The position numbers and the translations under genes were made by a program. The notes under the pieces were generated by a model. The model had not been told where the DNA came from. It saw nothing but the letters and a program-made list of their open reading frames with translations, and did no database searches. From DASQPA01 sp963756455 (lineage in GTDB: Bacteria > Acidobacteriota > Thermoanaerobaculia > Multivoradales > UBA5704), in assembly GCA_963756455.1 (NCBI GenBank), contig CAVWNC010000004.1, positions 2,976,001 through 3,040,000 of the forward strand: 64,000 nt of DNA, given 5' to 3'. Positions 23,429 through 31,432 of the stretch are shown here, one piece after another (the first letter of the stretch is position 1; each line of letters begins with the position of its first letter).

Positions 23429-26400
23429 CTAGGCCACCAGGTGGCGGGCGCTGGCGGCGGCCAGGATCGCCGCGTGGTCGGAGATCTCGAAGAGGTAGCG
23501 GTGGCGGAGCTCCGGAGCGAGGGTGCCGGCGATGGTGAGGACCGCGCTGTAGGCGCGCTCCAGGAGCGGGGTGGGGTCCCCCAGCTGCAGACCGCGGGCG
23601 CGCAGCCAGTCGAGGCCGCGGGAGAGGCGGAAGGCGAGAGCGGCGCGGCTCCCTGCCGGGACCTCTTCGATCTTCCCCGTCAGCTCGCGGACCAGCCGCC
23701 GCACCTCGCGGCCATCCTCCCGCGCCAGGGAGAGCTCGAGCTGCCAGCCGCGATCCAGGAGGGCCGCGGCGGTATCGCCATGGCGCTGGTGGATCTCCAG
23801 GGCGGCGGCGAAATGGACGGAGGCCGGCAGGTAGCGCTGGCGGAAGAGCTCGATCCGCCCGAGGAGCTGCTCGGCGTCGCCCCGGAGGGCGCCCTCGGGG
23901 GCCAGGCTCAGGTGGAAATGGGCGAGCCGCGCCTCCTCCGCCGCCTTCTCCGTCTGCTGCAGATCCAGGTGGTTGGCGGCGAGGGCGAGGCGGACCACCG
24001 CTTCGCCCAGCCGGTCCGGGCGCCCTTCGCGCAGGAGGAGGGAACGGCGCAGATGGCGTGCCGCCGCCAGTCGGTCCCCCAACTCCGCGTGAGCGCGGCC
24101 GAGCCCCAGGAGGACGAAGCTCTCCTCCGCTTCGTCCCCGTCCTTGCTCAGCACCCCCTGGGCTTCGGCGAGCGTGGCCAAGGCCTCCGGATAGCGGCCG
24201 CGGGCTTGGGCCACCGCCGCCAGGGCGCAGAGCGAGGCGGCGACCGTCCGCGGGTTGGCCTCCTCGCGGCGGGCGGCCAGAGCCTTCCGGTGGAGCGCCT
24301 CGGCCGCCGGGAGCCGCTGGTCGAAGAGCGCCAGGTTGCCGAGATGGAAGCGGCAGGTGGCCGCGAGCGGCAGCCGCTCCTGCTCCTCGGCCGCGGCGAG
24401 CAGCCGCTCGAAGAGCCCACGCGCCTCGCGCCGTCTCCCCTGGCGGGCGAGCAGGCGGCCGAGTTGGAGGAGGAGGAGCGACTGGCGACCGGCGTCGGCC
24501 GTCAGCACTCGGCCGAGGACGCCGCGCACCGTCTTCTCTCCCGCGACGAAGCGGCCGAGGGTCAAGTCGAACTCGGCCTTGAGGCTCGCCAGGGCGAGGA
24601 GCTTCCGCGGCTCGTCCCCGGCGATCTCCAGGGCGCGCAGGAGGTCCGACTCGAATTCGGCCAGCTGTCCCAGCCGGCGGGCCAGGGGGAGGAGGATCCA
24701 GAGGATCTGCAGCTCCCGCGCCGCCTCGCCGCCGCGCTCCCGGTGGGCCGCGAGCTCCGCGGCGAGGCCGGTGAGGATGCGCCGCGGAGTTACCGCGGCG
24801 GGCTGGTCGCGGGCCAGGTCGAGGATCGGCGACACCGCCTCCGCGCTCCCCGAGAGCAGCCTGTAGGCATGCCAGAGAGCGGCGGGCTCGCCGCTCACCT
24901 CGGCGAGGATCTCGCCCAAGGCACGGCGGAGCGTCAGCGCCTCCTCCTCCGGCACGGTGTGGGCGAAAGCCCGGGCGTAGGAGGCGGCGACCAGATCGAC
25001 CCCCAGGCCCCAGGGCGAACGGGTGCGGTGCAGCCAGCCCGAGGCGAGGAACGGCTCCTCCCAGCCGGCGGGCAGCTGGCCGCCCAGGGAGAAGACCGCG
25101 GCGGCGAGCTCGCGCGCCGGCACCGCCACCCCCGCCACCGCCAGCAGACGCAGCGGGAGCGGATCGCCCAGCGCCGAGGCTTCGGCCTCCAGGAGCTGCA
25201 CCAGGCGTAGCGACGGCTCGGCGTCGGCGCTCTTCGTACCGCCGAAGAAGAAATTGCCGTAGTGGGAGCGCAGCTGGCGCGACTGGATGCGCCGGGCGAG
25301 ATCCTCTTCGAGCGCCAGGGGGAAGCCGCTGGCGGCCTCGGCGAACCGCTGGCGCACCTCGGGCGGCATGTCGAGCCCGTCGGTGAGCGTCTCGGCGAGC
25401 GCGGTGATGTTGGCGGCGCTCATCGGGGGCACCCGGACCTCCGGGCAGGCGGGGAGGCCGGCGAGGCCGGAGGTGTCGGTCTCGCTCACGGGCCGGCTGC
25501 GGCCGACGAGGACCACCCGGGCGCCGGAGAGCGGCGCCGGCCCGGCGAGGAGCGCGGCGAGGACGTCCAGGTCCATCGCCGAGGCCGCCTGGAGATCGTC
25601 GAAGACCAGGCGGAAAGGGACCCCGCAGGCCGCCGTGGCCGCCGTCACCGCCGGATTCACCAGGCCGGGGAGATCCTCCGGCATCGTCCTTTCCGCGCGG
25701 CTGGCCTCGCCGAGGAGCCAGCGGGCGCAGGAGGTGCGGGTCACGTCTGTGCTGTCGCTCCCGATCACCCGCGCCATCTCGCGCAACAGACGCGGCGCCA
25801 GTCCCTCCCCGGCGCGCCGCACCGGCACCGAGATCCAGACGCAGATCGCCTCCGGCCCGATCCCTTCCGGCCCGAACGCCTGCCAGACGGCGCGGGTCTT
25901 GCCGCAACCGAGCGGACCCGAGACCCGGAGGAGAGGAGTTGCCAAGTGCTCTCGGAGGGCCTCTTCGACCCCTGGCCGCGGGTGGTAGCCGAGGGTCCTG
26001 CGGAGCAGCCGGATATTGTGCCAGGGACGCGCGTCCGGCCGTACCTCGCCGCGCTCGAAGAGGGTCGCCCGCACGCCTGAGGCCGCCTCGTAGGGCGCCG
26101 CGGGGAGAAGATTCAGGAGCCCCTCGGCCCGCGCCGCGGCATAGCCGGTGAGGTAGACCCGGTCGCGCGGCAGCTTGGGCGGATGGAGCTCCAGCGCATC
26201 GAGCAGCGGCGCGGCCTCGCGGCTCACCTTGCGCCCTGCGAGGCGGGCCCAGCCCGGCACGACGAGGACGCCGAGCCCCGTCCCCCGCTCCTCGCGCCGG
26301 CGGGACGACAGGTGCAGGCGGTAGTCGGCGACCATCCGCTCGGCCAGCCGGACCGCGGTCGTCACCTCGCCCGGATCGCCAGGAATGGGCAGCACCGCGA

Positions 26401-26542
26401 GGAACCGCGGCCCCACCCGCCGCACCCCGGGAAGGTCGCAGAAGGGGGCGACGATCGACTCGGCATAGCTCTCCGCCCGCGGGTCCGACCAATAGCGGAG
26501 GAAGATCGCCGGCAGGCGCAGGGGAAAGGGGCTCTCGGTCAT
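23429..26542 (-). CDS. Large P-loop NTPase with TPR repeats (STAND-like)
   Basis: A protein of about 1037 residues from ATG 26542; the frame is open to 26632 but the upstream part lacks coding character. Residues 1-200 hold a degenerate domain, a pattern faintly like a nucleotide-cyclase fold without its catalytic residues. A P-loop SGPLGCGKTRAVWQ and a Walker B-like VFDDLQAAS mark the NTPase core, followed by a winged-helix-like region. Roughly residues 600-1000 are tetratricopeptide helices (LGNLALFDQRLPAAEALH, ALAAVAQARGRYPEALATL). Such proteins act as signal-triggered switches or transcriptional regulators. No effector or DNA-binding domain is obvious, so its output is unknown. Confidence 0.75.
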   Translation of the reverse strand: MTESPFPLRLPAIFLRYWSDPRAESYAESIVAPFCDLPGVRRVGPRFLAVLPIPGDPGEVTTAVRLAERMVADYRLHLSSRRREERGTGLGVLVVPGWARLAGRKVSREAAPLLDALELHPPKLPRDRVYLTGYAAARAEGLLNLLPAAPYEAASGVRATLFERGEVRPDARPWHNIRLLRRTLGYHPRPGVEEALREHLATPLLRVSGPLGCGKTRAVWQAFGPEGIGPEAICVWISVPVRRAGEGLAPRLLREMARVIGSDSTDVTRTSCARWLLGEASRAERTMPEDLPGLVNPAVTAATAACGVPFRLVFDDLQAASAMDLDVLAALLAGPAPLSGARVVLVGRSRPVSETDTSGLAGLPACPEVRVPPMSAANITALAETLTDGLDMPPEVRQRFAEAASGFPLALEEDLARRIQSRQLRSHYGNFFFGGTKSADAEPSLRLVQLLEAEASALGDPLPLRLLAVAGVAVPARELAAAVFSLGGQLPAGWEEPFLASGWLHRTRSPWGLGVDLVAASYARAFAHTVPEEEALTLRRALGEILAEVSGEPAALWHAYRLLSGSAEAVSPILDLARDQPAAVTPRRILTGLAAELAAHRERGGEAARELQILWILLPLARRLGQLAEFESDLLRALEIAGDEPRKLLALASLKAEFDLTLGRFVAGEKTVRGVLGRVLTADAGRQSLLLLQLGRLLARQGRRREARGLFERLLAAAEEQERLPLAATCRFHLGNLALFDQRLPAAEALHRKALAARREEANPRTVAASLCALAAVAQARGRYPEALATLAEAQGVLSKDGDEAEESFVLLGLGRAHAELGDRLAAARHLRRSLLLREGRPDRLGEAVVRLALAANHLDLQQTEKAAEEARLAHFHLSLAPEGALRGDAEQLLGRIELFRQRYLPASVHFAAALEIHQRHGDTAAALLDRGWQLELSLAREDGREVRRLVRELTGKIEEVPAGSRAALAFRLSRGLDWLRARGLQLGDPTPLLERAYSAVLTIAGTLAPELRHRYLFEISDHAAILAAASARHLVA

Positions 26543-26646
26543 GGGCGCTTTGACGTTTCGGCGCCCACAGTAATGAGGCAAGCTTACGAGGGAGATTACA
26601 GGGGGTAGTGGGCTTCCGGAGAGATCCAGCACCCATTCAGAGGACA

Positions 26647-26790
26647 GAAGTCGGGAGCTTCCGGTCTGGAACGCCCCGACTTCGACCGCGGAAGTGCCCC
26701 GCTTCGAGTGGAGAAGTGCCCTACTTCGGTTGCAGAAGTGCCCTGCTTCGGCTGCAGAAGTGCCCTACTTCGGCTGCAGAAGTGGGTCCT
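26647..26790. repeat. Left array of 22-bp dyad repeats
   Basis: About six and a half tandem units with a strict 22-base period, beginning at 26647, 26669, 26691, 26713, 26735, 26757 and 26779. The core GAAGTGCCCTACTTC has 5-base inverted arms (GAAGT and ACTTC). The first two units are degenerate and the last four are nearly identical, so the array decays toward its left end. The same unit in the same orientation forms the array at 31433-31640. The gene-free stretch 26543-26848 contains nothing else that I can recognise. Confidence 0.9.
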
Positions 26791-26848
26791 GTCCTCACAC
26801 TCTGTTGGTGGTACAGGGGCGTAAGTAGGCGGGGGGCGGCGGGGGGCC

Positions 26849-27055
26849 TTACTGAAGCGGCTTCCATCCCATCACGTCCTGGGGATCGAAGCCGCCCTCC
26901 CACTTCCCCAACCCGAAGTAGGTAGCGATCACTTCTCGTAGATCGCCCTTGAAGCCCGTCCGCACTCTCACCCGGTAGGTATCTCCCGAGACCGGGAGAG
27001 TCTGCCCCATGTTCTTGACCGACCATCCGGTCCAATCGAGGCGGGAGCGGTCCAC
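26849..27055 (-). CDS. Small hypothetical protein
   Basis: A 68-residue ORF from GTG 27055, rich in charged and aromatic residues (TYRVRVRTGFKGDL, then YFGLGKWEGGFDPQ). It has no signal peptide or TM helix. No family is recognised. It lies just inside the left 22-bp repeat array and is divergent from the gene at 27137. Coding is plausible because the amino-acid pattern is not that of an antisense shadow, but nothing else supports it. Confidence 0.5.
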   Translation of the reverse strand: MDRSRLDWTGWSVKNMGQTLPVSGDTYRVRVRTGFKGDLREVIATYFGLGKWEGGFDPQDVMGWKPLQ

Positions 27056-27136
27056 GCGGACATTTTAGCATCCTCGATCCTCTCCTTCCCCCCTCTTGTC
27101 ATCGCTCGTCATAGTTTGTGTTACTATGACGGAACG

Positions 27137-27718
27137 ATGAGCGAAGACGATAAAGCCGCCCGCTCCCGGGAAGCCGCTCGACGCTACCGCGCCCGGAAGC
27201 GCGGGGAGGCGGTGCCGAAGCTCAAGACGGGCAGACCCCGCGCGGGCTCTTCGTCGGCCGGATGGGAGGAGTGGGCACACCAGGGCAACCGCGCGGTCTT
27301 TCTAGGCGCCGAGGGCGGTTTCACTCACTGGGAGCTAGGAGACCCTAAAACAAATACCGCTGTACTCGTACGTTTCGCAGAGGGTCCCGAGACGTGGACC
27401 GCTATTCAACGTCTCTATTCGTCCGAGATGACCGTAGGCGTCGCGCTGAAGGTGGACAGCAAGGAACTGGCCGTTCTCCTTCGCCAAGTCGTGGACTCGA
27501 TCGACGTACCCGATGATGACTTTGAAGTAACTCTTAAGCATGGGGGATGGTCGAAGACGATGCTGAAGATTGGTCTTCGGACCGTCGCTGATTTCATGGA
27601 GCACGGCCGCTTCATGCCGAGTGAGGGCGAGATGTATCACCAGGTGGACGGCAGTAAACGTGGGAATGCCAACGCTACCGATGAGGAGGAGACGCCAATG
27701 CGTAAGACCGACCCATAA
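27137..27718 (+). CDS. Hypothetical island protein with basic N-terminus
   Basis: A 193-residue protein. ATG 27137 is chosen over the earlier in-frame 27116 because MSEDDKAARSREAARRYRAR is a natural basic, possibly DNA-binding start. Residues 1-45 are Arg/Lys-rich (RKRGEAVPKLKTGRPRAG). The middle has WELGDPKTNTAVLVRFAEG and a LAVLLRQVVDSIDVPDDDFEV helix. No family is recognised. GC content is lower than the chromosomal background. A clear factor-independent terminator follows directly, so the gene is probably a transcription unit of its own. Confidence 0.7.
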   Translation: MSEDDKAARSREAARRYRARKRGEAVPKLKTGRPRAGSSSAGWEEWAHQGNRAVFLGAEGGFTHWELGDPKTNTAVLVRFAEGPETWTAIQRLYSSEMTVGVALKVDSKELAVLLRQVVDSIDVPDDDFEVTLKHGGWSKTMLKIGLRTVADFMEHGRFMPSEGEMYHQVDGSKRGNANATDEEETPMRKTDP

Positions 27719-27723
27719 GAGGA

Positions 27724-27750
27724 ACGCCACCTTTCGGTGGCGTGTCTTTC
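27724..27750 (+). terminator. Rho-independent terminator
   Basis: Perfect 8-base stem ACGCCACC / GGTGGCGT around a TTTC loop, followed by GTCTTTC. It lies six bases after the stop of the 27137-27718 gene. Confidence 0.85.
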
Positions 27751-28072
27751 TAACCTGCGAGCCGGTTGGGCTCTGGAATGTAGCCTAAGGAACTTCATTC
27801 TAACCCCTCCCGGCCCGCCTTTCAAGAGGGCCGTTATGTTCCGAGTCAGAGTTTGTCCGTTCTGCCGATTCCTGAAGCTACTTCTTAGACCCTGCCTGCC
27901 GCGCTCGCGGTAGACCACGACGGCGCCACCAGGGGCGGGCGGTTCGCTCGCCCCTGGCACGCGCATAGGGAGGACTTGCGCATGCCGCACCTGTGCCGTG
28001 TTCGCGAAGAATGCCCGCGTCCGCTCTACCGCTGGCAACTCGGCCAGCTCGCCGCGAGCTTGCCCCGGCGGT
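27751..28072. other. Gene-poor stretch with one hairpin
   Basis: No convincing gene is seen here. A minus-strand frame open at 27637-28038 has no recognisable motif and crosses the terminator. The one notable structure is an interrupted inverted repeat at 27928-27956: arms CCAGGGGCG and CGCCCCTGG with a short inner GCG/CGC pairing. It is followed by no T-run, so it is not an obvious terminator. It may be a remnant of a mobile-element end. Confidence 0.5.
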
Positions 28073-28258
28073 TCATACCGGCCCGGCTTGCCCGATCTCC
28101 TTCCGGGCAGCTCGGATCAGTCTTTCTCGTATCCAGTCGGAAAGGCTGATCCCCGCCAGCTCGGCGGCCTGACGGATCAGTGCGTCATGGTCGGGGGTCA
28201 GGCGAATGCGGATGGAGGCGGAGTGTACTCGATCTTCTTCTTTTCTTGGTCTAGCCAT
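28073..28258 (-). CDS. Small ribbon-helix-helix-type regulator
   Basis: A 61-residue protein from ATG 28258. After a basic start MARPRKEEDR it has a strand SASIRIRLTPDHDALIRQ and helices AAELAGISLSDWIRERLI, the pattern of RHH DNA-binding proteins such as CopG-like and antitoxin-type regulators. No toxin gene is found downstream. It is transcribed away from the IS1-family transposase. Both genes have promoters of identical architecture with a GC palindrome in the spacer, which suggests it represses itself and the transposase. That link is inference. Confidence 0.75.
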   Translation of the reverse strand: MARPRKEEDRVHSASIRIRLTPDHDALIRQAAELAGISLSDWIRERLIRAARKEIGQAGPV

Positions 28259-28267
28259 AGTGGAGAA

Positions 28268-28296
28268 AGCGTATGCCCATAGGGGACACAAGTCAA
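28268..28296 (-). promoter_or_regulatory. Sigma-70 promoter of the RHH gene with operator-like palindrome
   Basis: On the minus strand: TTGACT (28296-28291), a 17-base spacer, then TACGCT (28273-28268), nine bases before the RHH gene start codon. The spacer holds TCCCCTATGGGCA, an imperfect palindrome. The whole element matches the divergent promoter at 28321 in both hexamer spacing and operator position. Confidence 0.75.
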
Positions 28297-28320
28297 GTGC
28301 GGAAAATCGAAGAAAACCCC

Positions 28321-28349
28321 TTGACTGGTGTGCCCCTGGGGCATACAAT
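28321..28349 (+). promoter_or_regulatory. Sigma-70 promoter of the transposase with perfect palindromic operator
   Basis: TTGACT (28321-28326), a spacer of exactly 17 bases, and TACAAT (28344-28349), 17 bases before the transposase ATG. The spacer contains the perfect palindrome TGCCCC-T-GGGGCA at 28331-28343. A repressor bound there would block RNA polymerase. The arrangement mirrors the divergent promoter of the RHH gene. Confidence 0.85.
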
Positions 28350-28366
28350 AACTCCAGAGTTGAGAC

Positions 28367-29338
28367 ATGGAAACCGCGACCGCAACCCCCGCCCCGACCG
28401 TCTGCCGCTCCTGCGGCGGGCGGCTCATCCGTTGGGGCAAGGATCGCGGCTTCCAGCGCTGGCGGTGCAAGGCGTGCGGCGCCTCTCAGACGGACCTCCC
28501 CGTCCGTACCATGGGCTCCATGCGGATCGATCCCGAGCGGGCCGCCCTCATCCTCGGCATGCTCACGGAAGGCTCCTCGATCCGCTCCGCCGAGCGCTTG
28601 ACCGGCACCCACCGCGACACCATTTGCAGGCTCCTCCGGTTCGCGGGCGAGAAGGCCGAGGGCATCCTTTCCAGCCTGGTTCGCCGGGTCGAGGTCGAGG
28701 ACGTCCAAGCGGATGAGATCTGGGGATACGTCGGCATGAAGGAAAAGACGAAGGTCGAGCAGGGGATCACGGACACGCACGTAGGCGACGCCTACACCTT
28801 CGTGGGGTTTGAGCGCCACTCCAAACTCGTGCTCTCCTGGCACCTGGGGCGACGCACCGCCGAGGATACCCACACCTTCATGGGCAAGCTCGCGGGCGCC
28901 ACGGCGGGCCGTTTCCAACTCACCACGGACGGCTTCGCGCCGTACCCCGGAGCGGTCGAGGAGAAGCTGGGCGGGCGGGTCGACTTCGCGGTTTTGCAGA
29001 AGACTTACGGCACGGATTCAAGCGAGGACAATCGGCGGTACTCTCCCGCCAAGATAATAGGCGCCGAGAAGATCGCCGTACACGGCAACCCAGACGAGAA
29101 GATGATCTGCACGTCGCATGTGGAGCGCCAAAACCTCCACATGAGAATGCAGGTCCGCCGGCTCACCCGGTTGACGAACGCTTTCTCTAAGAAGTGGGAG
29201 AACCTGAAGGCCGCGCTCGCCCTGCACTTCTGGGCGTTCAACTTCGCTTGGATGCACTCCTCGATCCGGATGACTCCCGCGATGAAGGCCGGGATCTGCC
29301 GGAAGCCGCTGCGGGTCGGGGATCTGTTGGCGGCTTAG
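28367..29338 (+). CDS. IS1-family-like transposase with N-terminal zinc finger
   Basis: A 323-residue protein. Residues 10-45 form a zinc-ribbon (CRSCGGRLI, then RWRCKACGAS), followed by a helix-turn-helix region (SSIRSAERLTGTHRDTICRLL). The catalytic part has VEDVQADEIWGYVG with the first Asp, ITDTHVGDAYTFVG, LTTDGFAPYPGAV with the second Asp, and HVERQNLHMRMQVRRLTR with the terminal Glu, as in DDE enzymes of the IS1 group that occur as one full-length ORF. I could not find terminal inverted repeats or a target duplication, so element ends are undefined. It sits in the middle of the repeat-bracketed island. Confidence 0.88.
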   Translation: METATATPAPTVCRSCGGRLIRWGKDRGFQRWRCKACGASQTDLPVRTMGSMRIDPERAALILGMLTEGSSIRSAERLTGTHRDTICRLLRFAGEKAEGILSSLVRRVEVEDVQADEIWGYVGMKEKTKVEQGITDTHVGDAYTFVGFERHSKLVLSWHLGRRTAEDTHTFMGKLAGATAGRFQLTTDGFAPYPGAVEEKLGGRVDFAVLQKTYGTDSSEDNRRYSPAKIIGAEKIAVHGNPDEKMICTSHVERQNLHMRMQVRRLTRLTNAFSKKWENLKAALALHFWAFNFAWMHSSIRMTPAMKAGICRKPLRVGDLLAA

Positions 29339-29348
29339 CCGGGGCGGT

Positions 29349-29801
29349 CTAGCCGCCGATCACGAACGGTTCGTTACTAGGCGGATTTATAATAAGAAGA
29401 ACAAACTGCTCCACGCGCTGCTCGATCCTCGCTTGATAGGTATCATCAAAAGAAAGGGTGTCATCGGGTAAGCCACATTTGTCGAATGGAGAGGAGCACA
29501 TCATGTCATCGTCATGGCTGCTGGGATTGTCGTTCGGCTTAAAAGTCAATTCATGATGCATTCCCGTTTCGGGACCGTCTATAGCAAGAATGACTGAGCC
29601 GTTGACAGTCCTCTTTGCCCGCAAAGTGGGATATCCCTCGATTACTTCGACGGCGCGGTCTAAAACAGGGACGATAACTTCTCTCTTGATCCTGTCCCAT
29701 TCGCCAAGAAAGGCTGACCTACCAGCCTGTTTTTTCTTCCGCGCCGCAAAGGCATGATCTAGTGATTTCTTTAAATCTTCCTTAAATGTCATTATTCCCA
29801 T
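29349..29801 (-). CDS. Hypothetical protein
   Basis: A 150-residue protein from ATG 29801; ATG 29792 (MTFKEDLKKSLDHAF) is an equally good start. It is charged, with a Lys/Arg-rich region near residue 20, a central RTVNGSVILAIDGPETGMHHEL segment split over the usual spacing, and a hydrophobic end FVLLIINPPSNEPFVIGG. No family is recognised. Composition is clearly less GC-rich than the chromosome, which suggests recent acquisition. It converges on the transposase with only ten bases between the stops, and lies downstream of a terminator that separates it from the minus-strand run 31267-29924. Confidence 0.65.
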   Translation of the reverse strand: MGIMTFKEDLKKSLDHAFAARKKKQAGRSAFLGEWDRIKREVIVPVLDRAVEVIEGYPTLRAKRTVNGSVILAIDGPETGMHHELTFKPNDNPSSHDDDMMCSSPFDKCGLPDDTLSFDDTYQARIEQRVEQFVLLIINPPSNEPFVIGG

Positions 29802-29858
29802 CCCCTTTGGGGGGAGATTCTATCACACGGGACAAAGATCTGCACTTTGAAGGCCACG

Positions 29859-29892
29859 AAAGAAAGGGCCGGTCCCTCCTCGGAACCGGCCC
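29859..29892 (-). terminator. Rho-independent terminator ending the minus-strand gene run
   Basis: Inverted arms GGGCCGGT (29866-29873) and ACCGGCCC (29885-29892). On the minus strand the stem is followed by TTTCTTTC. It stands about 30 bases after the stop of the 29924-30379 gene. Confidence 0.8.
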
Positions 29893-29923
29893 GGTTTGCT
29901 TCGCGCGGTGCTCGCCTGCCGCT

Positions 29924-30379
29924 CTACATCGCTTCCCTCCTGTGCCGCTCGACAACCCCCGCCGTGGTGGCCTCATCCCGAGCGTAGACGGGCGCCAGCT
30001 CGGACGCCAGCGCCTTGCACTGCCGCGCCGTCCTCAGCGTGGCGATGATCCGGCCGGTAGGGATATGCACGAGCGTCCGCCGGACGTTCCCGTCGCTCCC
30101 CTTGCCGGTCCCCTGGTACTGGCCGAACGGTGGCGAGATCATCCCGTGAATCTCGATCTCGGTCCCGTCTATCAGGAGCACCCGGAAGCGCCCACGGTGC
30201 CACGCTAAGGGGATCGGGTTGCCCGCTCTGGCCCGGGCCTTCAGGTAGCAGTCTGCCGCCTCACATAACCAGGACCCTACGGCACGATGCCCGTCCGCTT
30301 CCGCTGCGATCTTCCACCGGGTGCTTTGGTCAATGGTTGCGTGAGCTGTAAAAGATGCGACTTTGAGAGTAGTACCCAT
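29924..30379 (-). CDS. Island protein A: RHH-like N-terminus, paralogue of 30395-30916
   Basis: A 151-residue protein. The N-terminus (TTLKVASFTAHATIDQSTRW, then AEADGHRAVGSWLCEAADCYL) has the strand-helix-helix pattern of RHH or MobC-like DNA-binding domains. The second half has PLAWHRGRFRVLL, a Gly-rich segment, then LVHIPTGRIIATLRTARQCKALASE. These blocks align with LRWRRGRFNVMV, LIHTPTGSHLVALRLRKRCKSLARE in the upstream gene, so the two are tandem duplicates. No family name is known to me. Fifteen bases separate them, and the terminator at 29859-29892 closes the run. Confidence 0.7.
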   Translation of the reverse strand: MGTTLKVASFTAHATIDQSTRWKIAAEADGHRAVGSWLCEAADCYLKARARAGNPIPLAWHRGRFRVLLIDGTEIEIHGMISPPFGQYQGTGKGSDGNVRRTLVHIPTGRIIATLRTARQCKALASELAPVYARDEATTAGVVERHRREAM

Positions 30380-30394
30380 GTGTTTCCTCGCTTT

Positions 30395-30916
30395 CTAGAC
30401 CGGAGGTCCGGAGTTGAATCGGTGGGCGGTATTGATGGCATCCCGGACCTTCCACATCTCGGGGCCGGTCATCTTCTCGGGATCGGTGGCGCTCCAGTCA
30501 ACCCGGAAGGTTGCGATCTCCCGAGCGAGCGACTTGCAGCGCTTCCGGAGCCGGAGCGCTACCAGGTGGGAGCCGGTCGGGGTGTGGATGAGGTGGAAGA
30601 GCGGGGGGAGACGTGGGCGCGTTCCGTCGTCCGGCTCCCGGTAAATCCCGAAGGGACCGGCCACCAGGCCGGACACCTCGCGGGGGTGGGGTTGGCTGTT
30701 CCTCTCGCGCCGCACCATGACGTTGAAGCGACCACGACGCCAGCGGAGCGCGAGACGGGGGACGCGGGTGCCGAGGGCGCGGAGCCGCTCGGTTGCCAGG
30801 GTGACGAGCCATGCCGCGATGCTGGGCGCGCTGTCGTACTGTGCCGCTCCTCCCCACCGTTGGGCCTGCTGTCGGGTGGCGCGGACCTGGACGGTTGTCG
30901 TCTTCCGGTTCCCCAT
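30395..30916 (-). CDS. Island protein B: RHH-like N-terminus, paralogue of 29924-30379
   Basis: A 173-residue protein from ATG 30916. The N-terminus KTTTVQVRATRQQAQRW, then PSIAAWLVTLATERL follows the RHH/MobC-like pattern. The conserved second domain reads ALRWRRGRFNVMV and LIHTPTGSHLVALRLRKRCKSL. A C-terminal extension of about 30 residues is absent from the downstream paralogue. Three bases separate it from the stop of the 30920-31267 gene, so the three genes are probably one operon. Its function is unknown; a DNA-binding role for the first domain is inference from pattern. Confidence 0.7.
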   Translation of the reverse strand: MGNRKTTTVQVRATRQQAQRWGGAAQYDSAPSIAAWLVTLATERLRALGTRVPRLALRWRRGRFNVMVRRERNSQPHPREVSGLVAGPFGIYREPDDGTRPRLPPLFHLIHTPTGSHLVALRLRKRCKSLAREIATFRVDWSATDPEKMTGPEMWKVRDAINTAHRFNSGPPV

Positions 30917-30919
30917 GGC

Positions 30920-31267
30920 TCAGATCTCGTAGAGCTCTATGCCGTAGGGGGCGGAGAGGTTCTCTTCGACGCGGAGCACTTCCCAGTGCTGATCCTCGGG
31001 AGCGTCGTCCTCCACGTCCCAGAGCCTCCAGGCGACGACCCACCGGCCGAGGGCGTAGAGGACGGTGACGCCGCATTCGTCGGCGTCGTACTTCTGGTAC
31101 CACTCTCCGGCTTGCTTCGCGGCGAGGATCTCTCCAAGGGCGGGGGTGAAGTGAATTTCTACGATGGCGTCGTAGATCGCTCGGCGGGTGGCCTCCGTGG
31201 TGCGGGATAGATCGATCGGCGGAGGGGGCGAGGGCGGGATAGACTTCGGACGGTCGGGCATGGGCAA
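30920..31267 (-). CDS. Hypothetical protein, first gene of the island operon
   Basis: A 115-residue acidic protein from ATG 31267. A Pro-rich N-terminus (SIPPSPPPPIDLS) precedes helices (TTEATRRAIYDAIVEIHF) and a strand-rich part (GVTVLYALGRWVVAWRLWDVEDD). It has no TM helix or signal peptide. No family is recognised. It lies immediately upstream of the two paralogous RHH-like genes and about 165 bases from the right repeat array, so the array or the gap between could hold the operon promoter. Confidence 0.65.
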   Translation of the reverse strand: MPMPDRPKSIPPSPPPPIDLSRTTEATRRAIYDAIVEIHFTPALGEILAAKQAGEWYQKYDADECGVTVLYALGRWVVAWRLWDVEDDAPEDQHWEVLRVEENLSAPYGIELYEI

Positions 31268-31432
31268 TCTCCGTGCTCGGCTAGGCTCCGGGCGGGCTCT
31301 GCGGGCTCGCTCGGGGCCGCTTCTCTTCGGCGGAGGGGAACGCTTCCCCCCTTACAGGGGGAGGAAGCTACCGCAGGGCTGGGGCGTTACTTAGGCGGGA
31401 GTGGCGCCAACAATCTATTAGGCCAGTACCCA

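Noticed and set aside
22472..25210. A 912-residue plus-strand ORF
   Set aside because: It is an antisense shadow of the hydrolase and P-loop/TPR genes, which have clear motifs on the minus strand.
27637..28038. Minus-strand ORF of 133 residues downstream of the RHH gene
   Set aside because: It crosses the terminator of the plus-strand gene and its composition looks like non-coding sequence; no toxin pattern is recognisable.
28270..29400. Complete insertion sequence with terminal inverted repeats
   Set aside because: I looked on both sides of the transposase and found no matching ends or target duplication, so only the gene is called.
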